Source: Pictodentalium vernedei | Taxonomy: Eukaryota > Mollusca > Scaphopoda > Dentaliida > Dentaliidae | Reading direction: 5' to 3' | Assembly (NCBI GenBank): GCA_031216915.1 | Contig: CM062294.1 | Span: 34,053,128-34,117,127 of the forward strand | Length of the DNA stretch: 64,000 nt | Part shown: in pieces, positions 47,526-61,058 of the stretch | How positions within the stretch are numbered: position 1 is the first letter of the stretch | How the letters are laid out: each line of letters starts with the position of its first letter | Translations under genes and position numbers: made by a program | The notes under the pieces: model-generated | The model's input: the letters and a program-made list of their open reading frames with translations, nothing else | What the model was told of the DNA's origin: nothing | Database searches by the model: none

Positions 47526-48687
47526 TAGGTGTGATTCAGATAATAATTCTACCTCTGCCATAGTCGGGTTCTACCTCTGCCATTATCAGGTGAGGTTCAA
47601 ATAACACCTCTATCCAGGGGGTTGGGCTTGGATTCCATCAGGAAGAAAACAACAATGACTGTTTTAGGTGAGATTCAACATTCATTTGTTACATTTAGGT
47701 GTGATTCAGATAATAATTCTACCTCTGCCATAGTCAGGTTCTACCTCTGCCATTATCAGGTGAGGTTCAAATAACACCTTTACCCGGGGGGTTGGGCTTG
47801 GCTTCCATCAGGAAGAAAACAACAATGACTGTTTTAGGTGAGATTCAACATTCATTTGTTACATGTAGGTGTGATTCAGATAATAATTCTACCTCTGCCA
47901 TAGTCAGGTTCTACCTCTGCCATTATCAGGTGAGGTTCCAATAACACCTCTACCCAGGGGGTTGGGCTTGGCTTCCATCAGGAAGAAAACAACAATGACT
48001 GTTTTAGGTGAGATTCAACATTCTTTTGTTATGTGCGATTCAGATAATAATTCTACCTCTGCCATAGTCAGGTTCTACCTCTGCCATTATCAGGTGAGGT
48101 TCAAATAACACCTCTACCCGGGGGGTTGGGCTTGGCTTCCATCAGGAAGAAAACAACAATGACTGTTTTAGGTGAGATTCAACATTCATCTGTTAGGTGT
48201 GATTCAGATAATAATTCTACCTCTGTCATAGTCAGGTTCTACCTCTGCCATTATCAGGTGAGGTTCAAATAACACCTCCGCCCAGGGGGTTGGGCTTGGC
48301 TTCCATCAGAAAGAAAATAACAATGACTGTTTTAGGTGAGATTCAACAATCATTTGTTATGTGTGAATCAGATTTTAATTCTACCTCTGCCATAGTCAGG
48401 TTCTACCTCTCCCATTATCAGGTGAGGTTCAAATAACACCTCTACCCGGGGGGTTGGGCTTGGCTTCCATCAGGAAGAGAACAACAATGACTGTTTTAGG
48501 TGAGATTCAACATTCATCTGTTAGGTGTGATTCAGATAATAATTCTACCTCTGCCATAGTCAGGTTCTACCTCTGCCATTATCAGGTGAGGTTCAAATAA
48601 CACCTCCGAACCGGGGGTTGGGCTTGGCTTCCATCAGGAAGAAAACAACAATGACTGTTTTAGGTGAGATTCAACATTCATCTTTAA

Positions 48688-49001
48688 CAGTTAAAACTAG
48701 AAGTCCTGTCATGAAATGCGCACAAATAGCACGTTGATATGCGCGTTAATGTACGCGTTATGGCCCAAGTAAAGCTATCAAATTCTGAACATACGGCCTG
48801 TGCACAAGCAATGTTTCAGCCAATGGACCTCCGGGTAACCCGGAGGACCATTGGCAGAAACATTGCATGTGTTTGCTATGAGTAACCAGGAGAACCTGCC
48901 GTGCTTTGGATGCCATTCGATATGGGAATTGCGCGTAATTCCAACGCGCAATTAAGCCCAGATAAGCCCACTATTCGCGACAGGACTTTTAGTTTTAACT
49001 G
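48688..49001. mobile_element. MITE copy 20 (class delta)
   Basis: 10,111 bp downstream of copy 14. Footprint TACATGTA at 49166-49173. Confidence 0.9.
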
Positions 49002-50974
49002 TAGGTGTGATTCAGATAATAATTCTACCTCTGCCATAGTCGGGTTCTACCTCTGCCATTATCAGGTGAGGTTCAAATAACACCTCTATCCAGGGGGTTG
49101 GGCTTGGCTTCCATCAGGATGAAAACAACAATGACTGTTTTAGGTGAGATTCAACATTCATTTGTTACATGTAGGTGTGATTCAGATAATAATTCTACCT
49201 CTGCCATAGTCAGGTTCTACCTCTGCCATTATCAGGTGAGGTTCCAATAACACCTCTACCCAGGGGGTTGGGCTTGGCTTCCATCAGGAAGAAAACAACA
49301 ATGACTGTTTTAGGTGAGATTCAACATTCTTTTGTTATGTGCGATTCAGATAATAATTCTACCTCTGCCATAGTCAGGTTCTACCTCTGCCATTATCAGG
49401 TGAGGTTCAATTAACACCTCCGCCCAGGGGGTTGGGCTTGGCTTCCATCAGAAAGAAAATAACAATGACTGTTTTAGGTGAGATTCAACAATCATTTGTT
49501 ATGTGTGAATCAGATTTTAATTCTACCTCTGCCATAGTCAGGTTCTACCTCTCCCATTATCAGGTGAGGTTCAAACAACACCTCAACCCGGGGGGTTGGG
49601 CTTGGCTTCCATCAGGAAGAGAACAACAATGACTGTTTTAGGTGAGATTCAACATTCATCTGTTAGGTGTGATTCAGATAATAATTCTACCTCTGCCATA
49701 GTCAGGTTCTACCTATGCCATTATCAGGTGAGGTTCAAATAACACCTCCGCCCAGGGGTTGGGCTTGGCTTCCATCAGGAAGAAAATAACAATGACTGTT
49801 TTAGGTGAGATTCAACATTCATTTGTTATGTGTGATTCAGATTTTAATTCTACCTCTGCCATAGTCAGGTTCTACCTCTGCCATTATCAGGTGAGGTTCA
49901 AATAACACCTCAACCCGGGGGGTTGGGCTTGCCTTCTATCAGGAAGAAAACAACAATGACTGTTTTAGGTGAGATTCAACATTCATCTGTTAGGTGTGAT
50001 TCAGATAATAATTCTACCTCTGCCATAGTCAGGTTCTACCTCTGCCATTATCAGGTGAGGTTCAAATAACACCTCCGCCCAGGGGGTTGGGCTTGGCTTC
50101 CATCAGGAAGAAAACAACAATGACTGTTTTAGGTGAGATTCAACATTCATTTGTTATGTGTGATTCAGATTTTAATTCTACCTCTGCCATAGTCAGTTTC
50201 TACCTCTGCCATTATCAGGTGAGGTTCAAATAACACCTCTACCCGGGGGTTGGGCTTGGCTTCCATCTGGAAGAAAACAACAATGACTGTTTTAGGTGAG
50301 ATTCAACATTCATCTGTTAGGTGTGATTCAGATAATAATTCTACCTCTGCCATCGTCAGGATCTACCTCTGCCATTATCAGGTGAGGTTCAAATAACACC
50401 TCCGCCCAGGGGGGTTGGGCTTGGCTTCCATCAGGAAGAAAATAACAATGACTGTTTTAGGTGAGATTCAACATTCATCTGTTATGTGTGATTCAGATTT
50501 TAATTCTACCTCTGCCATAGTCAGGTTCTACCTCTGCCATTATCAGGTGAGGTTCAAATAACACCTCTACCCGGGGGGTTGGGCTTGGCTTCCATCAGGA
50601 AGAAAACAACAATGACTGTTTTAGGTGAGATTCAACATTCATCTGTTAGGTGTGATTCAGATAATAATTCTACCTCTGCCATAGTCAGGTTCTACGTCTG
50701 CCATTATCAGGTGAGGTTCAAATAACACCTCCGCCCAGGGGTTGGCTTGGCTTCCATCAGGAAGAAAACAACAATGACTGTTTTAGGTGAGATTCAACAT
50801 TCAGCTGTTAGGTGTTATTCAGATAATAATTCTACCTCTGCCATAGTCAGGTTCTACGTCTGCCATTATCAGGTGAGGTTCAAATAACACCTCTGAACCG
50901 GGGGTTGGGCTTGGCTTCCATCAGGAAGAAAACAACAATGACTGTTTTAGGTGAGATTCAACATTCATCTGTTG

Positions 50975-51288
50975 CAGTTAAAACTAGAAGTCCTGTCATG
51001 AAATGCGCACAAATAGCACGTTGATATGCGCGTTAATGTACGCGTTATGGTCCAAGTAAAGCTATCAAATTCTGTACATACGGCCTGTGCACAAGCAATG
51101 TTTCAGCCAATGGACCTCCGGGTAACCCGGAGGACCATTGGCAGAAACATTGTATGTGTTTGCTATGAGTAACCAGGAGAACCTGCCGTGCTTTGGATGC
51201 CATTCGACATGGGAATTGCGTGCAATTCCAACGCGCAATTAAGCCTGGATAAGCCCACCATTCGTGACAGGACTTTTAGTTTCAACTG
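50975..51288. mobile_element. MITE copy 21 (class alpha)
   Basis: 10,111 bp downstream of copy 15. Footprint derivative TACATGGA at 51453-51460. Confidence 0.9.
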
Positions 51289-52764
51289 TAGGTGTGATTC
51301 AGATAATAATTCTACCTCTGCCATAGTCAGGTTCTACCTCTGCCATTATCAGGTGAGGTTCAAATAACACCTCTACCCAGGGGGTTGGGCTTGGCTTCCA
51401 TCAGGAAGAAAACAACAATGACTGTTTTAGGTGAGATTCAACATTCATTTGTTACATGGAGGTGTGATTCAGATAATAATTATACCTCTGCCATAGTCAG
51501 GTTCTACCTGTGCCATTATCAGGTGAGGTTCAAATAACACCTCCGCCCAGGGGGTTGGGCTTGGCTTCCATCAGGAAGAAAATAACAATGACTGTTTTAG
51601 GTGAGATTCAACATTCATTGGTTATGTGTGATTCAGATTTCAATTCTACCTCTGCCATAGTCAGGTTCTACCTCTGCCATTATCAGGTGAGGTTCAAATA
51701 ACACGTCTACCCGGGGGGTTGGGCTTCACTTCCATCAGGAAGAAAACAACAATGACTGTTTTAGGTGAGATTCAACATTCATCTGTTAGGTGTGATTCAG
51801 ATAATAATTCTACCTCTGCCATAGTCAGGTTCTACCTCTGCCATTATCAGGTGAGGTTCAAATAACACCTCCGCCTAGGGGGTTGGGCTTGGCTTCCATC
51901 AGGAAGAAAACAACAATGACTGTTTTAGGTGAGATTCAACATTCATTTGTTATGTGTGATTCAGATTCTACCTCTGCCATAGGCAGGTTCTACCTCTGCC
52001 ATTATCAGGTGAGGTTCAAATAACACCTCTACCCGGGGGTTGGGCTTGGCTTCCATCTGGAAGAAAACAACAATGACTGTTTTAGGTGAGATTCAACATT
52101 CATCTGTTAGGTGTGATTAAGATAATAATTCTACCTCTGCCATCGTCAGGTTCTACCTCTGCCATTATCAGGTGAGGTTCAAATAACACCTCCGCCCAGG
52201 GGGGTTGGGTTTGGCTTCCACCAGGAAGAAAATAACAATGACTGTTTTAGGTGAGATTCAACATTCATCTGTTATGTGTGATTCAGATTTTAATTCTACC
52301 TCTGCCATAGTCAGGTTCTACCTCTGCCATTATCAGGTGAGGTTCAAATAACACCTCTACCCGGGGGGTTGGGCTTGGCTTCCATCAGGAAGAAAACAAC
52401 AATGACTGTTTGAGGTGAGATTCAACATTCATCTGTTAGGTGTGATTCAGATAATAATTCTACCTCTGCCATAGTCAGGTTCTACGTCTGCCATTATCAG
52501 GTGAGGTTCAAATAACACCTCCGCCCAGGGGTTGGCTTGGCTTCCATCAGGAAGAAAACAACGATGACTGTTTTAGGTGAGATTCAACATTCAGCTGTTA
52601 GGTGTTATTCAGATAATAATTCTACCTCTGCCATAGTCAGGTTCTACGTCTGCCATTATCAGGTGAGGTTCAAATAACACCTCTGAACCGGGGGTTGGGC
52701 TTGGCTTCCATCAGGAAGAAAACAACAATGACTGTTTTAGGTGAGATTCAACATTCATCTGTTG

Positions 52765-53078
52765 CAGTTAAAACTAGAAGTCCTGTCATGAAATGCGCAC
52801 AAATAGCACGTTGATATGCGCGTTAATGTACGCGTTATGGTCCAACTAAAGCTATCAAATTCTGTACATACGGCCTGTGCACAAGCAATGTTTCAGCCAA
52901 TGGACCTCCGGGTAACCCGGAGGACCATTGGCAGAAACATTGTATGTGTTTGCTATGAGTAACCAGGAGAACCTGCCGTGCTTTGGATGCCATTCGATAT
53001 GGGAATTGCGTGCAATTCCAACGCGCAATTAAGCCTGGATAAGCCCACCATTCGTGACAGGACTTTTAGTTTTATCTG
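52765..53078. mobile_element. MITE copy 22 (class beta)
   Basis: 10,111 bp downstream of copy 16. Footprint TACATGTA at 53243-53250. Confidence 0.9.
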
Positions 53079-54391
53079 TAGGTGTGATTCAGATAATAAT
53101 TCTACCTCTGCCATAGTGAGGTTCTACCTCTGCCATTATCAGGTGAGGTTCAAATAACACCTCTACCCAGGGGGTTGGGCTTGGCTTCCATCAGGAAGAA
53201 AACAACATTGACTGTTTTAGGTGAGATTCAACATTCATTTGTTACATGTAGGTGTGATTCAGATAATAATTCTACCTCTGCCATAGTCAGGTTCTACCTG
53301 TGCCATTATCAGGTGAGGTTCAAATAACACCTCCGCCAAGGGGGTTGGGCTTGGCTTCCATCAGGAAGAAAATAACAATGACTGTTTTAGGTGAGATTCA
53401 ACCTTCATTTGTTATGTGTGATTCAGATTTTAATTCTACCTCTGCCATAGTCAGGTTCTACCTCTGCCATTATCAGGTGAGGTTCAAATAACACGTCTAC
53501 CCGGGGGGTTGGGCTTCGCTTCCATCAGGAAGAAAACAACAATGACTGTTTTAGGTGAGATTCAACATTCATCTTTTAGGTGTGATTCAGATAATAATTC
53601 TACCTCTGCCATAGTCAGGTTCTACCTCTGCCATTATCAGGTGAGGTTCAAATAACACCTCCGCCTAGGGGGTTGGGCTTGGCTTCCATCAGGAATAAAA
53701 CAACAATGACTGTTTTAGGTGAGATTCAACATTCATTTGTTATGTGTGATTCAGATTCTACTTCTGCCATAGGCAGGTTCTACCTCTGCCATTATCAGGT
53801 GAGGTTCAAATAACACCTCTACCCGGGGGTTGGGCTTGGCTTCCATCTGGAAGAAAACAACAATGACTGTTTTAGGTGAGATTCAACATTCATCTGTTAG
53901 GTGTGATTCAGATAATAATTCTACCTCTGCCATAGTCAGGTTCTACCTCTGCCATTATCAGGTGAGGTTCAAATAACACCTCCGCCCAGGGAGTTGGGCT
54001 TGGCTTCCATCAGGAAGAAAATAACAATGACTGTTTTAGGTGAGATTCAACATTCATTTGTTATGTGTGATTCAGATTTTAATTCTACCTCTGCCATAGT
54101 CAGGTTCTACCTCTGCCATTATCAGGTGAGGTTCAAATAACACCTCTACCCGGGGGGTTGGGCTTGGCTTTCATCAGGAAGAAAACAACAATGACTGTTT
54201 TAGGTGAAATTCAACACTCATCTGTTAGGTGTGATTCAGATAATAATTCTACCTCTGCCATAGTCAGGTTCTACCTCTGCCATTATCAGGTGAGGTTCAA
54301 AAAACACCTCCAAACCGGGGGTTGGGGTTGGCTTCCATCAGGAAGAAAACAACAATGACTGTTTTAGGTGAGATTCAACATTCATCTTTAA

Positions 54392-54705
54392 CAGTTAAAA
54401 CTAGAAGTCCTGTCATGAAATGCGCACAAATAGCACGTTGATATGCGCGTTAATGTACGCGTTATGGCCCAAGTAAAGCTATCAAATTCTGTACATACGG
54501 CCTGTGCACAAGCAATGTTTCAGCCAATGGACCTCCGGGTAAACCGGAGGACCATTGGCAGAAACATTGCATGTGTTTGCTATGAGTAACCAGGAGAACC
54601 TGCCGTGCTTTGGATGCCATTCGATATGGGAATTGCGTGTAATTCCAACGCACAATTAAGCCTAGATAAGCCCACTATTCGCGACAGGACTTTTAGTTTT
54701 AACTG
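54392..54705. mobile_element. MITE copy 23 (class gamma)
   Basis: 10,111 bp downstream of copy 17. Footprint derivative TACATTTA at 54870-54877. Confidence 0.9.
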
Positions 54706-55859
54706 TAGGTGTGATTCAGATAATAATTCTACCTCTGCCATAGTCGGGTTCTACCTCTGCCATTATCAGGTGAGGTTCAAATAACACCTCTATCCAGGGG
54801 GTTGGGCTTGGATTCCATCAGGAAGAAAACAACAATGACTGTTTTAGGTGAGATTCAACATTCATTTGTTACATTTAGGTGTGATTCAGATAATAATTCT
54901 ACCTCTGCCATAGTCAGGTTCTACCTCTGACATTATCAGGTGAGGTTCGAATAACACCTCTACCCAGGGGGTTGGGCTTGGCTTCCATCAGGAAGAAAAC
55001 AACAATGACTGTTTTAGGTGAGATTCAACATTCTTTTGTTATGTGCGGTTCAGATAATAATTCTACCTCTGCCATAGTCAGGTTCTACCTCTGCCATTAT
55101 CAGGTGAGGTTCAAATAACACCTCTACCCGGGGGGTTGGGCTTGGCTTCCATCAGGAAGAAAACAACAATGACTGTTTTAGGTGAGATTCAACATTCATC
55201 TGTTAGGTGTGATTCAGATAATAATTCTACCTCTGTCATAGTCAGGTTCTACCTCTGCCATTATAAGGTGAGGTTCAAATAACACCTCCGCCCAGGGGGT
55301 TGGGCTTGGCTTCCATCAGAAAGAAAATAACAATGACTGTTTTAGGTGAGATTCAACAATCATTTGTTATGTGTGATTCAGATTTTAATTCTACCTCTGC
55401 CATAGTCAGGTTCTACCTCTGCCATTATCAGGTGAGGTTCAAATAACACCTCTACCCGGGGGGTTGGGCTTGGCTTCCATCAGGAAGAAAACAACAATGA
55501 CTGTTTTAGGTGAGATTCAACATTCATCTGTTAGGTGTGATTCAGATAATAATTCTACCTCTGCCATAGTCAGGTTCTACCTCTGCCATTATCAGGTGAG
55601 GTTCAAATAACTCCTCCGCCCAGGGGTTGGCTTGGCTTCCATCAGGAAGAAAACAACAATGACTGTTTTAGGTGAGATTCAACATTCAGCTGTGAGGTGT
55701 TATTCAGATAATAATTCTACCTCTGCCATAGTCAGGTTCTACGTCTGCCATTATCAGGTGAGGTTCAAATAACACCTCTGAACCGGGGGTTGGGCTTGGC
55801 TTCCATCAGGAAGAAAACAACAATGACTGTTTTAGGTGAGATTCAACATTCATCTGTTG

Positions 55860-56173
55860 CAGTTAAAACTAGAAGTCCTGTCATGAAATGCGCACAAATA
55901 GCACGTTGATATGCGCGTTAATGTACGCGTTATGGTCCAACTAAAGCTATCAAATTCTGTACATACGGCCTGTGCACAAGCAATGTTTCAGCCAATGGAC
56001 CTCCGGGTAACCCGGAGGACCATTGGCAGAAACATTGTATGTGTTTGCTATGAGTAACCAGGAGAACCTGCCGTGCTTTGGATGCCATTCGATATGGGAA
56101 TTGCGTGCAATTCCAACGCGCAATTAAGCCTGGATAAGCCCACCATTCGTGACAGGACTTTTAGTTTTATCTG
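55860..56173. mobile_element. MITE copy 24 (class beta)
   Basis: 10,111 bp downstream of copy 18. Footprint TACATGTA at 56338-56345. Confidence 0.9.
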
Positions 56174-57486
56174 TAGGTGTGATTCAGATAATAATTCTAC
56201 CTCTGCCATAGTGAGGTTCTACCTCTGCCATTATCAGGTGAGGTTCAAATAACACCTCTACCCAGGGGGTTGGGCTTGGCTTCCATCAGGAAGAAAACAA
56301 CATTGACTGTTTTAGGTGAGATTCAACATTCATTTGTTACATGTAGGTGTGATTCAGATAATAATTCTACCTCTGCCATAGTCAGGTTCTACCTGTGCCA
56401 TTATCAGGTGAGGTTCAAATAACACCTCCGCCAAGGGGGTTGGGCTTGGCTTCCATCAGGAAGAAAATAACAATGACTGTTTTAGGTGAGATTCAACCTT
56501 CATTTGTTATGTGTGATTCAGATTTTAATTCTACCTCTGCCATAGTCAGGTTCTACCTCTGCCATTATCAGGTGAGGTTCAAATAACACGTCTACCCGGG
56601 GGGTTGGGCTTCGCTTCCATCAGGAAGAAGACAACAATGACTGTTTTAGGTGAGATTCAACATTCATCTTTTAGGTGTGATTCAGATAATAATTCTACCT
56701 CTGCCATAGTCAGGTTCTACCTCTGCCATTATCAGGTGAGGTTCAAATAACACCTCCGCCTAGGGGGTTGGGCTTGGCTTCCATCAGGAATAAAACAACA
56801 ATGACTGTTTTAGGTGAGATTCAACATTCATTTGTTATGTGTGATTCAGATTCTACTTCTGCCATAGGCAGGTTCTACCTCTGCCATTATCAGGTGAGGT
56901 TCAAATAACACCTCTACCCGGGGGTTGGGCTTGGCTTCCATCTGGAAGAAAACAACAATGACTGTTTTAGGTGAGATTCAACATTCATCTGTTAGGTGTG
57001 ATTCAGATAATAATTCTACCTCTGCCATAGTCAGGTTCTACCTCTGCCATTATCAGGTGAGGTTCAAATAACACCTCCGCCCAGGGAGTTGGGCTTGGCT
57101 TCCATCAGGAAGAAAATAACAATGACTGTTTTAGGTGAGATTCAACATTCATTTGTTATGTGTGATTCAGATTTTAATTCTACCTCTGCCATAGTCAGGT
57201 TCTACCTCTGCCATTATCAGGTGAGGTTCAAATAACACCTCTACCCGGGGGGTTGGGCTTGGCTTTCATCAGGAAGAAAACAACAATGACTGTTTTAGGT
57301 GAAATTCAACACTCATCTGTTAGGTGTGATTCAGATAATAATTCTACCTCTGCCATAGTCAGGTTCTACCTCTGCCATTATCAGGTGAGGTTCAAAAAAC
57401 ACCTCCAAACCGGGGGTTGGGGTTGGCTTCCATCAGGAAGAAAACAACAATGACTGTTTTAGGTGAGATTCAACATTCATCTTTAA

Positions 57487-57800
57487 CAGTTAAAACTAGA
57501 AGTCCTGTCATGAAATGCGCACAAATAGCACGTTGATATGCGCGTTAATGTACGCGTTATGGCCCAAGTAAAGCTATCAAATTCTGTACATACGGCCTGT
57601 GCACAAGCAATGTTTCAGCCAATGGACCTCCGGGTAAACCGGAGGACCATTGGCAGAAACATTGCATGTGTTTGCTATGAGTAACCAGGAGAACCTGCCG
57701 TGCTTTGGATGCCATTCGATATGGGAATTGCGTGTAATTCCAACGCACAATTAAGCCTAGATAAGCCCACTATTCGCGACAGGACTTTTAGTTTTAACTG
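57487..57800. mobile_element. MITE copy 25 (class gamma)
   Basis: Lies 3,095 bp after copy 23, the sum of one 1,468 and one 1,627 bp block. Footprint derivative TACATTTA at 57965-57972. Confidence 0.9.
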
Positions 57801-58954
57801 TAGGTGTGATTCAGATAATAATTCTACCTCTGCCATAGTCGGGTTCTACCTCTGCCATTATCAGGTGAGGTTCAAATAACACCTCTATCCAGGGGGTTGG
57901 GCTTGGATTCCATCAGGAAGAAAACAACAATGACTGTTTTAGGTGAGATTCAACATTCATTTGTTACATTTAGGTGTGATTCAGATAATAATTCTACCTC
58001 TGCCATAGTCAGGTTCTACCTCTGCCATTATCAGGTGAGGTTCGAATAACACCTCTACCCAGGGGGTTGGGCTTGGCTTCCATCAGGAAGAAAACAACAA
58101 TGACTGTTTTAGGTGAGATTCAACATTCTTTTGTTATGTGCGGTTCAGATAATAATTCTACCTCTGCCATAGTCAGGTTCTACCTCTGCCATTATCAGGT
58201 GAGGTTCAAATAACACCTCTACCCGGGGGGTTGGGCTTGGCTTCCATCAGGAAGAAAACAACAATGACTGTTTTAGGTGAGATTCAACATTCATCTGTTA
58301 GGTGTGATTCAGATAATAATTCTACCTCTGTCATAGTCAGGTTCTACCTCTGCCATTATAAGGTGAGGTTCAAATAACACCTCCGCCCAGGGGGTTGGGC
58401 TTGGCTTCCATCAGAAAGAAAATAACAATGACTGTTTTAGGTGAGATTCAACAATCATTTGTTATGTGTGATTCAGATTTTAATTCTACCTCTGCCATAG
58501 TCAGGTTCTACCTCCGCCATTATCAGGTGAGGTTCAAATAACACCTCTACCCGGGGGGTTGGGCTTGGCTTCCATCAGGAAGAAAACAACAATGACTGTT
58601 TTAGGTGAGATTCAACATTCATCTGTTAGGTGTGATTCAGATAATAATTCTACCTCTGCCATAGTCAGGTTCTACCTCTGCCATTATCAGGTGAGGTTCA
58701 AATAACTCCTCCGCCCAGGGGTTGGCTTGGCTTCCATCAGGAAGAAAACAACAATGACTGTTTTAGGTGAGATTCAACATTCAGCTGTGAGGTGTTATTC
58801 AGATAATAATTCTACCTCTGCCATAGTCAGGTTCTACGTCTGCCATTATCAGGTGAGGTTCAAATAACACCTCTGAACCAGGGGTTGGGCTTGGCTTCCA
58901 TCAGGAAGAAAACAACAATGACTGTTTTAGGTGAGATTCAACATTCATCTGTTG

Positions 58955-59268
58955 CAATTAAAACTAGAAGTCCTGTCATGAAATGCGCACAAATAGCACG
59001 TTGATATGCGCGTTAATGTACGCGTTATGGTCCAAGTAAAGCTATCAAATTCTGTACATACGGCCTGTGCACAAGCAATGTTTCAGCCAATGGACCTCCG
59101 GGTAACCCGGAGGACCATTGGCAGAAACATTGTATGTGTTTGCTATGAGTAACCAGGAGAACCTGCCGTGCTTTGGATGCCATTCGACATGGGAATTGCG
59201 TGCAATTCCAACGCGCAATTAAGCCTAGATAAGCGCACCATTCGTGACAGGACTTTTAGTTTTAACTG
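58955..59268. mobile_element. MITE copy 26 (class alpha, CAATT end)
   Basis: 35,069 bp downstream of copy 6, with the same TAGATAAGCGCACC variant. Footprint derivative TACATGGA at 59433-59440. Confidence 0.9.
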
Positions 59269-60744
59269 TAGGTGTGATTCAGATAATAATTCTACCTCTG
59301 CCATAGTCAGGTTCTACCTCTGCCATTATCAGGTGAGGTTCAAATAACACCTCTACCCAGGGGGTTGGGCTTGGCTTCCATCAGGAAGAAAACAACAATG
59401 ACTGTTTTAGGTGAGATTCAACATTCATTTGTTACATGGAGGTGTGATTCAGATCATAATTCTACCTCTGCCATAGTCAGGTTCTACCTGTGCCATTATC
59501 AGGTGAGGTTCAAATAACACCTCCGCCCAGGGGGTTGGGCTTGGCTTCCATCAGGAAGAAAATAACAATGACTGTTTTAGGTGAGATTCAACATTCATTT
59601 GTTATGTGTGATTCAGATTTCAATTCTACCTCTGCCATAGTCAGGTTCTACCTCTGCCATTATCAGGTAAGGTTCAAATAACACGTCTACCCGGGGGGTT
59701 GGGCTTCGCTTTCATCAGGAAGAAAACAACAATGACTGTTTTAGGTGAGATTCAACATTCATCTGTTAGGTGTGATTCAGATAATAATTCTACCTCTGCC
59801 ATAGTCAGGTTCTACCTCTGCCATTATCAGGTGAGGTTCAAATAACACCTCCGCCTAGGGGGTTGGGCTTGGCTTCCATCAGGAAGAAAACAACAATGAC
59901 TGTTTTAGGTGAGATTCAACATTCATTTGTTATGTGTGATTCAGATTCTACCTCTGCCATAGGCAGGTTCTACCTCTGCCATTATCAGGTGAGGTTCAAA
60001 TAACACCTCTACCCTGGGGTTGGGCTTGGCTTCCATCTGGAAGAAAACAACAATGACTGTTTTAGGTGAGATTCAACATTCATCTGTTAGGTGTGATTAA
60101 GATAATAATTCTACCTCTGCCATCGTCAGGTTCTACCTCTGCCATTATCAGGTGAGGTTCAAATAACACCTCCGCCCAGGGGTGTTGGGCTTGGCTTCCA
60201 CCAGGAAGAAAATAACAATGACTGTTTTAGGTGAGATTCAACATTCATCTGTTATGTGTGATTCAGATTTTAATTCTACCTCTGCCATAGTCAGGTGCTA
60301 CCTCTGCCATTATCAGGTGAGGTTCAAATAACACCTCTACCCGGGGGGTTGGGCTTGGCTTCCATCAGGAAGAAAACAACAATGACTGTTTTAGGTGAGA
60401 TTCAACATTCATCTGTTAGGTGTGGTTCAGATAATAATTCTACCTCCGCCATAGTCAGGTTCTACGTCTGCCATTATCAGGTGAGGTTCAAATAACACCT
60501 CCGCCCAGGGGTTGGCTTGGCTTCCATCAGGAAGAAAACAACAATGACTGTTTTAGGTGAGATTCAACATTCAGCTGTTCGGTGTTATTCAGATAATAAT
60601 TCTACCTCTGCCATAGTCAGGTTCTACGTCTGCCATTATCAGGTGAGGTTCAAATAACACCTCTGAACCGGGGGTTGGGCTTGGCTTCCATCAGGAAGAA
60701 AACAACAATGACTGTTTTAGGTGAGATTCAACATTCATCTGTTG

Positions 60745-61058
60745 CAGTTAAAACTAGAAGTCCTGTCATGAAATGCGCACAAATAGCACGTTGATATGCG
60801 CGTTAATGTACGCGTTATGGTCCAAGTAAAGCTATCAAATTCTGTACATACGGCCTGTGCACAAGCAATGTTTCAGCCAATGGACCTCCGGGTAACCCGG
60901 AGGACCATTGGCAGAAACATTGTATGTGTTTGCTATGAGTAACCAGGAGAACCTGCCGTGCTTTGGATGCCATTCGATATGGGAATTGCGTGCAGTTCCA
61001 ACGCGCAATTAAGCCTGGATAAGCCCACCATTCGTGACAGGACTTTTAGTTTTATCTG
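60745..61058. mobile_element. MITE copy 27 (class beta)
   Basis: 35,069 bp downstream of copy 7, with the same GCGTGCAGTTCC. Footprint derivative TACATGCA at 61223-61230. Confidence 0.9.

Larger units (their letters stand above)
50975..55859 (+). repeat. 4,885 bp higher-order unit, instance 4
   Basis: Spacings 1790, 1627, 1468. It corresponds to instance 3 at an offset of 10,111 bp. Confidence 0.85.
46658..56768 (+). repeat. 10,111 bp tandem duplication, second copy
   Basis: Holds MITE copies 19-24. Differences from the first copy that I noticed are single bases, such as CACCTTTACCC at 47776 versus CACCTCTACCC, CAAACAACACC at 49573 versus CAAATAACACC, and GGCTTCC at 49608 versus GGTTTCC. 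Similarity appears to extend about 340-450 bp past the nominal end before the blocks diverge. Confidence 0.88.
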
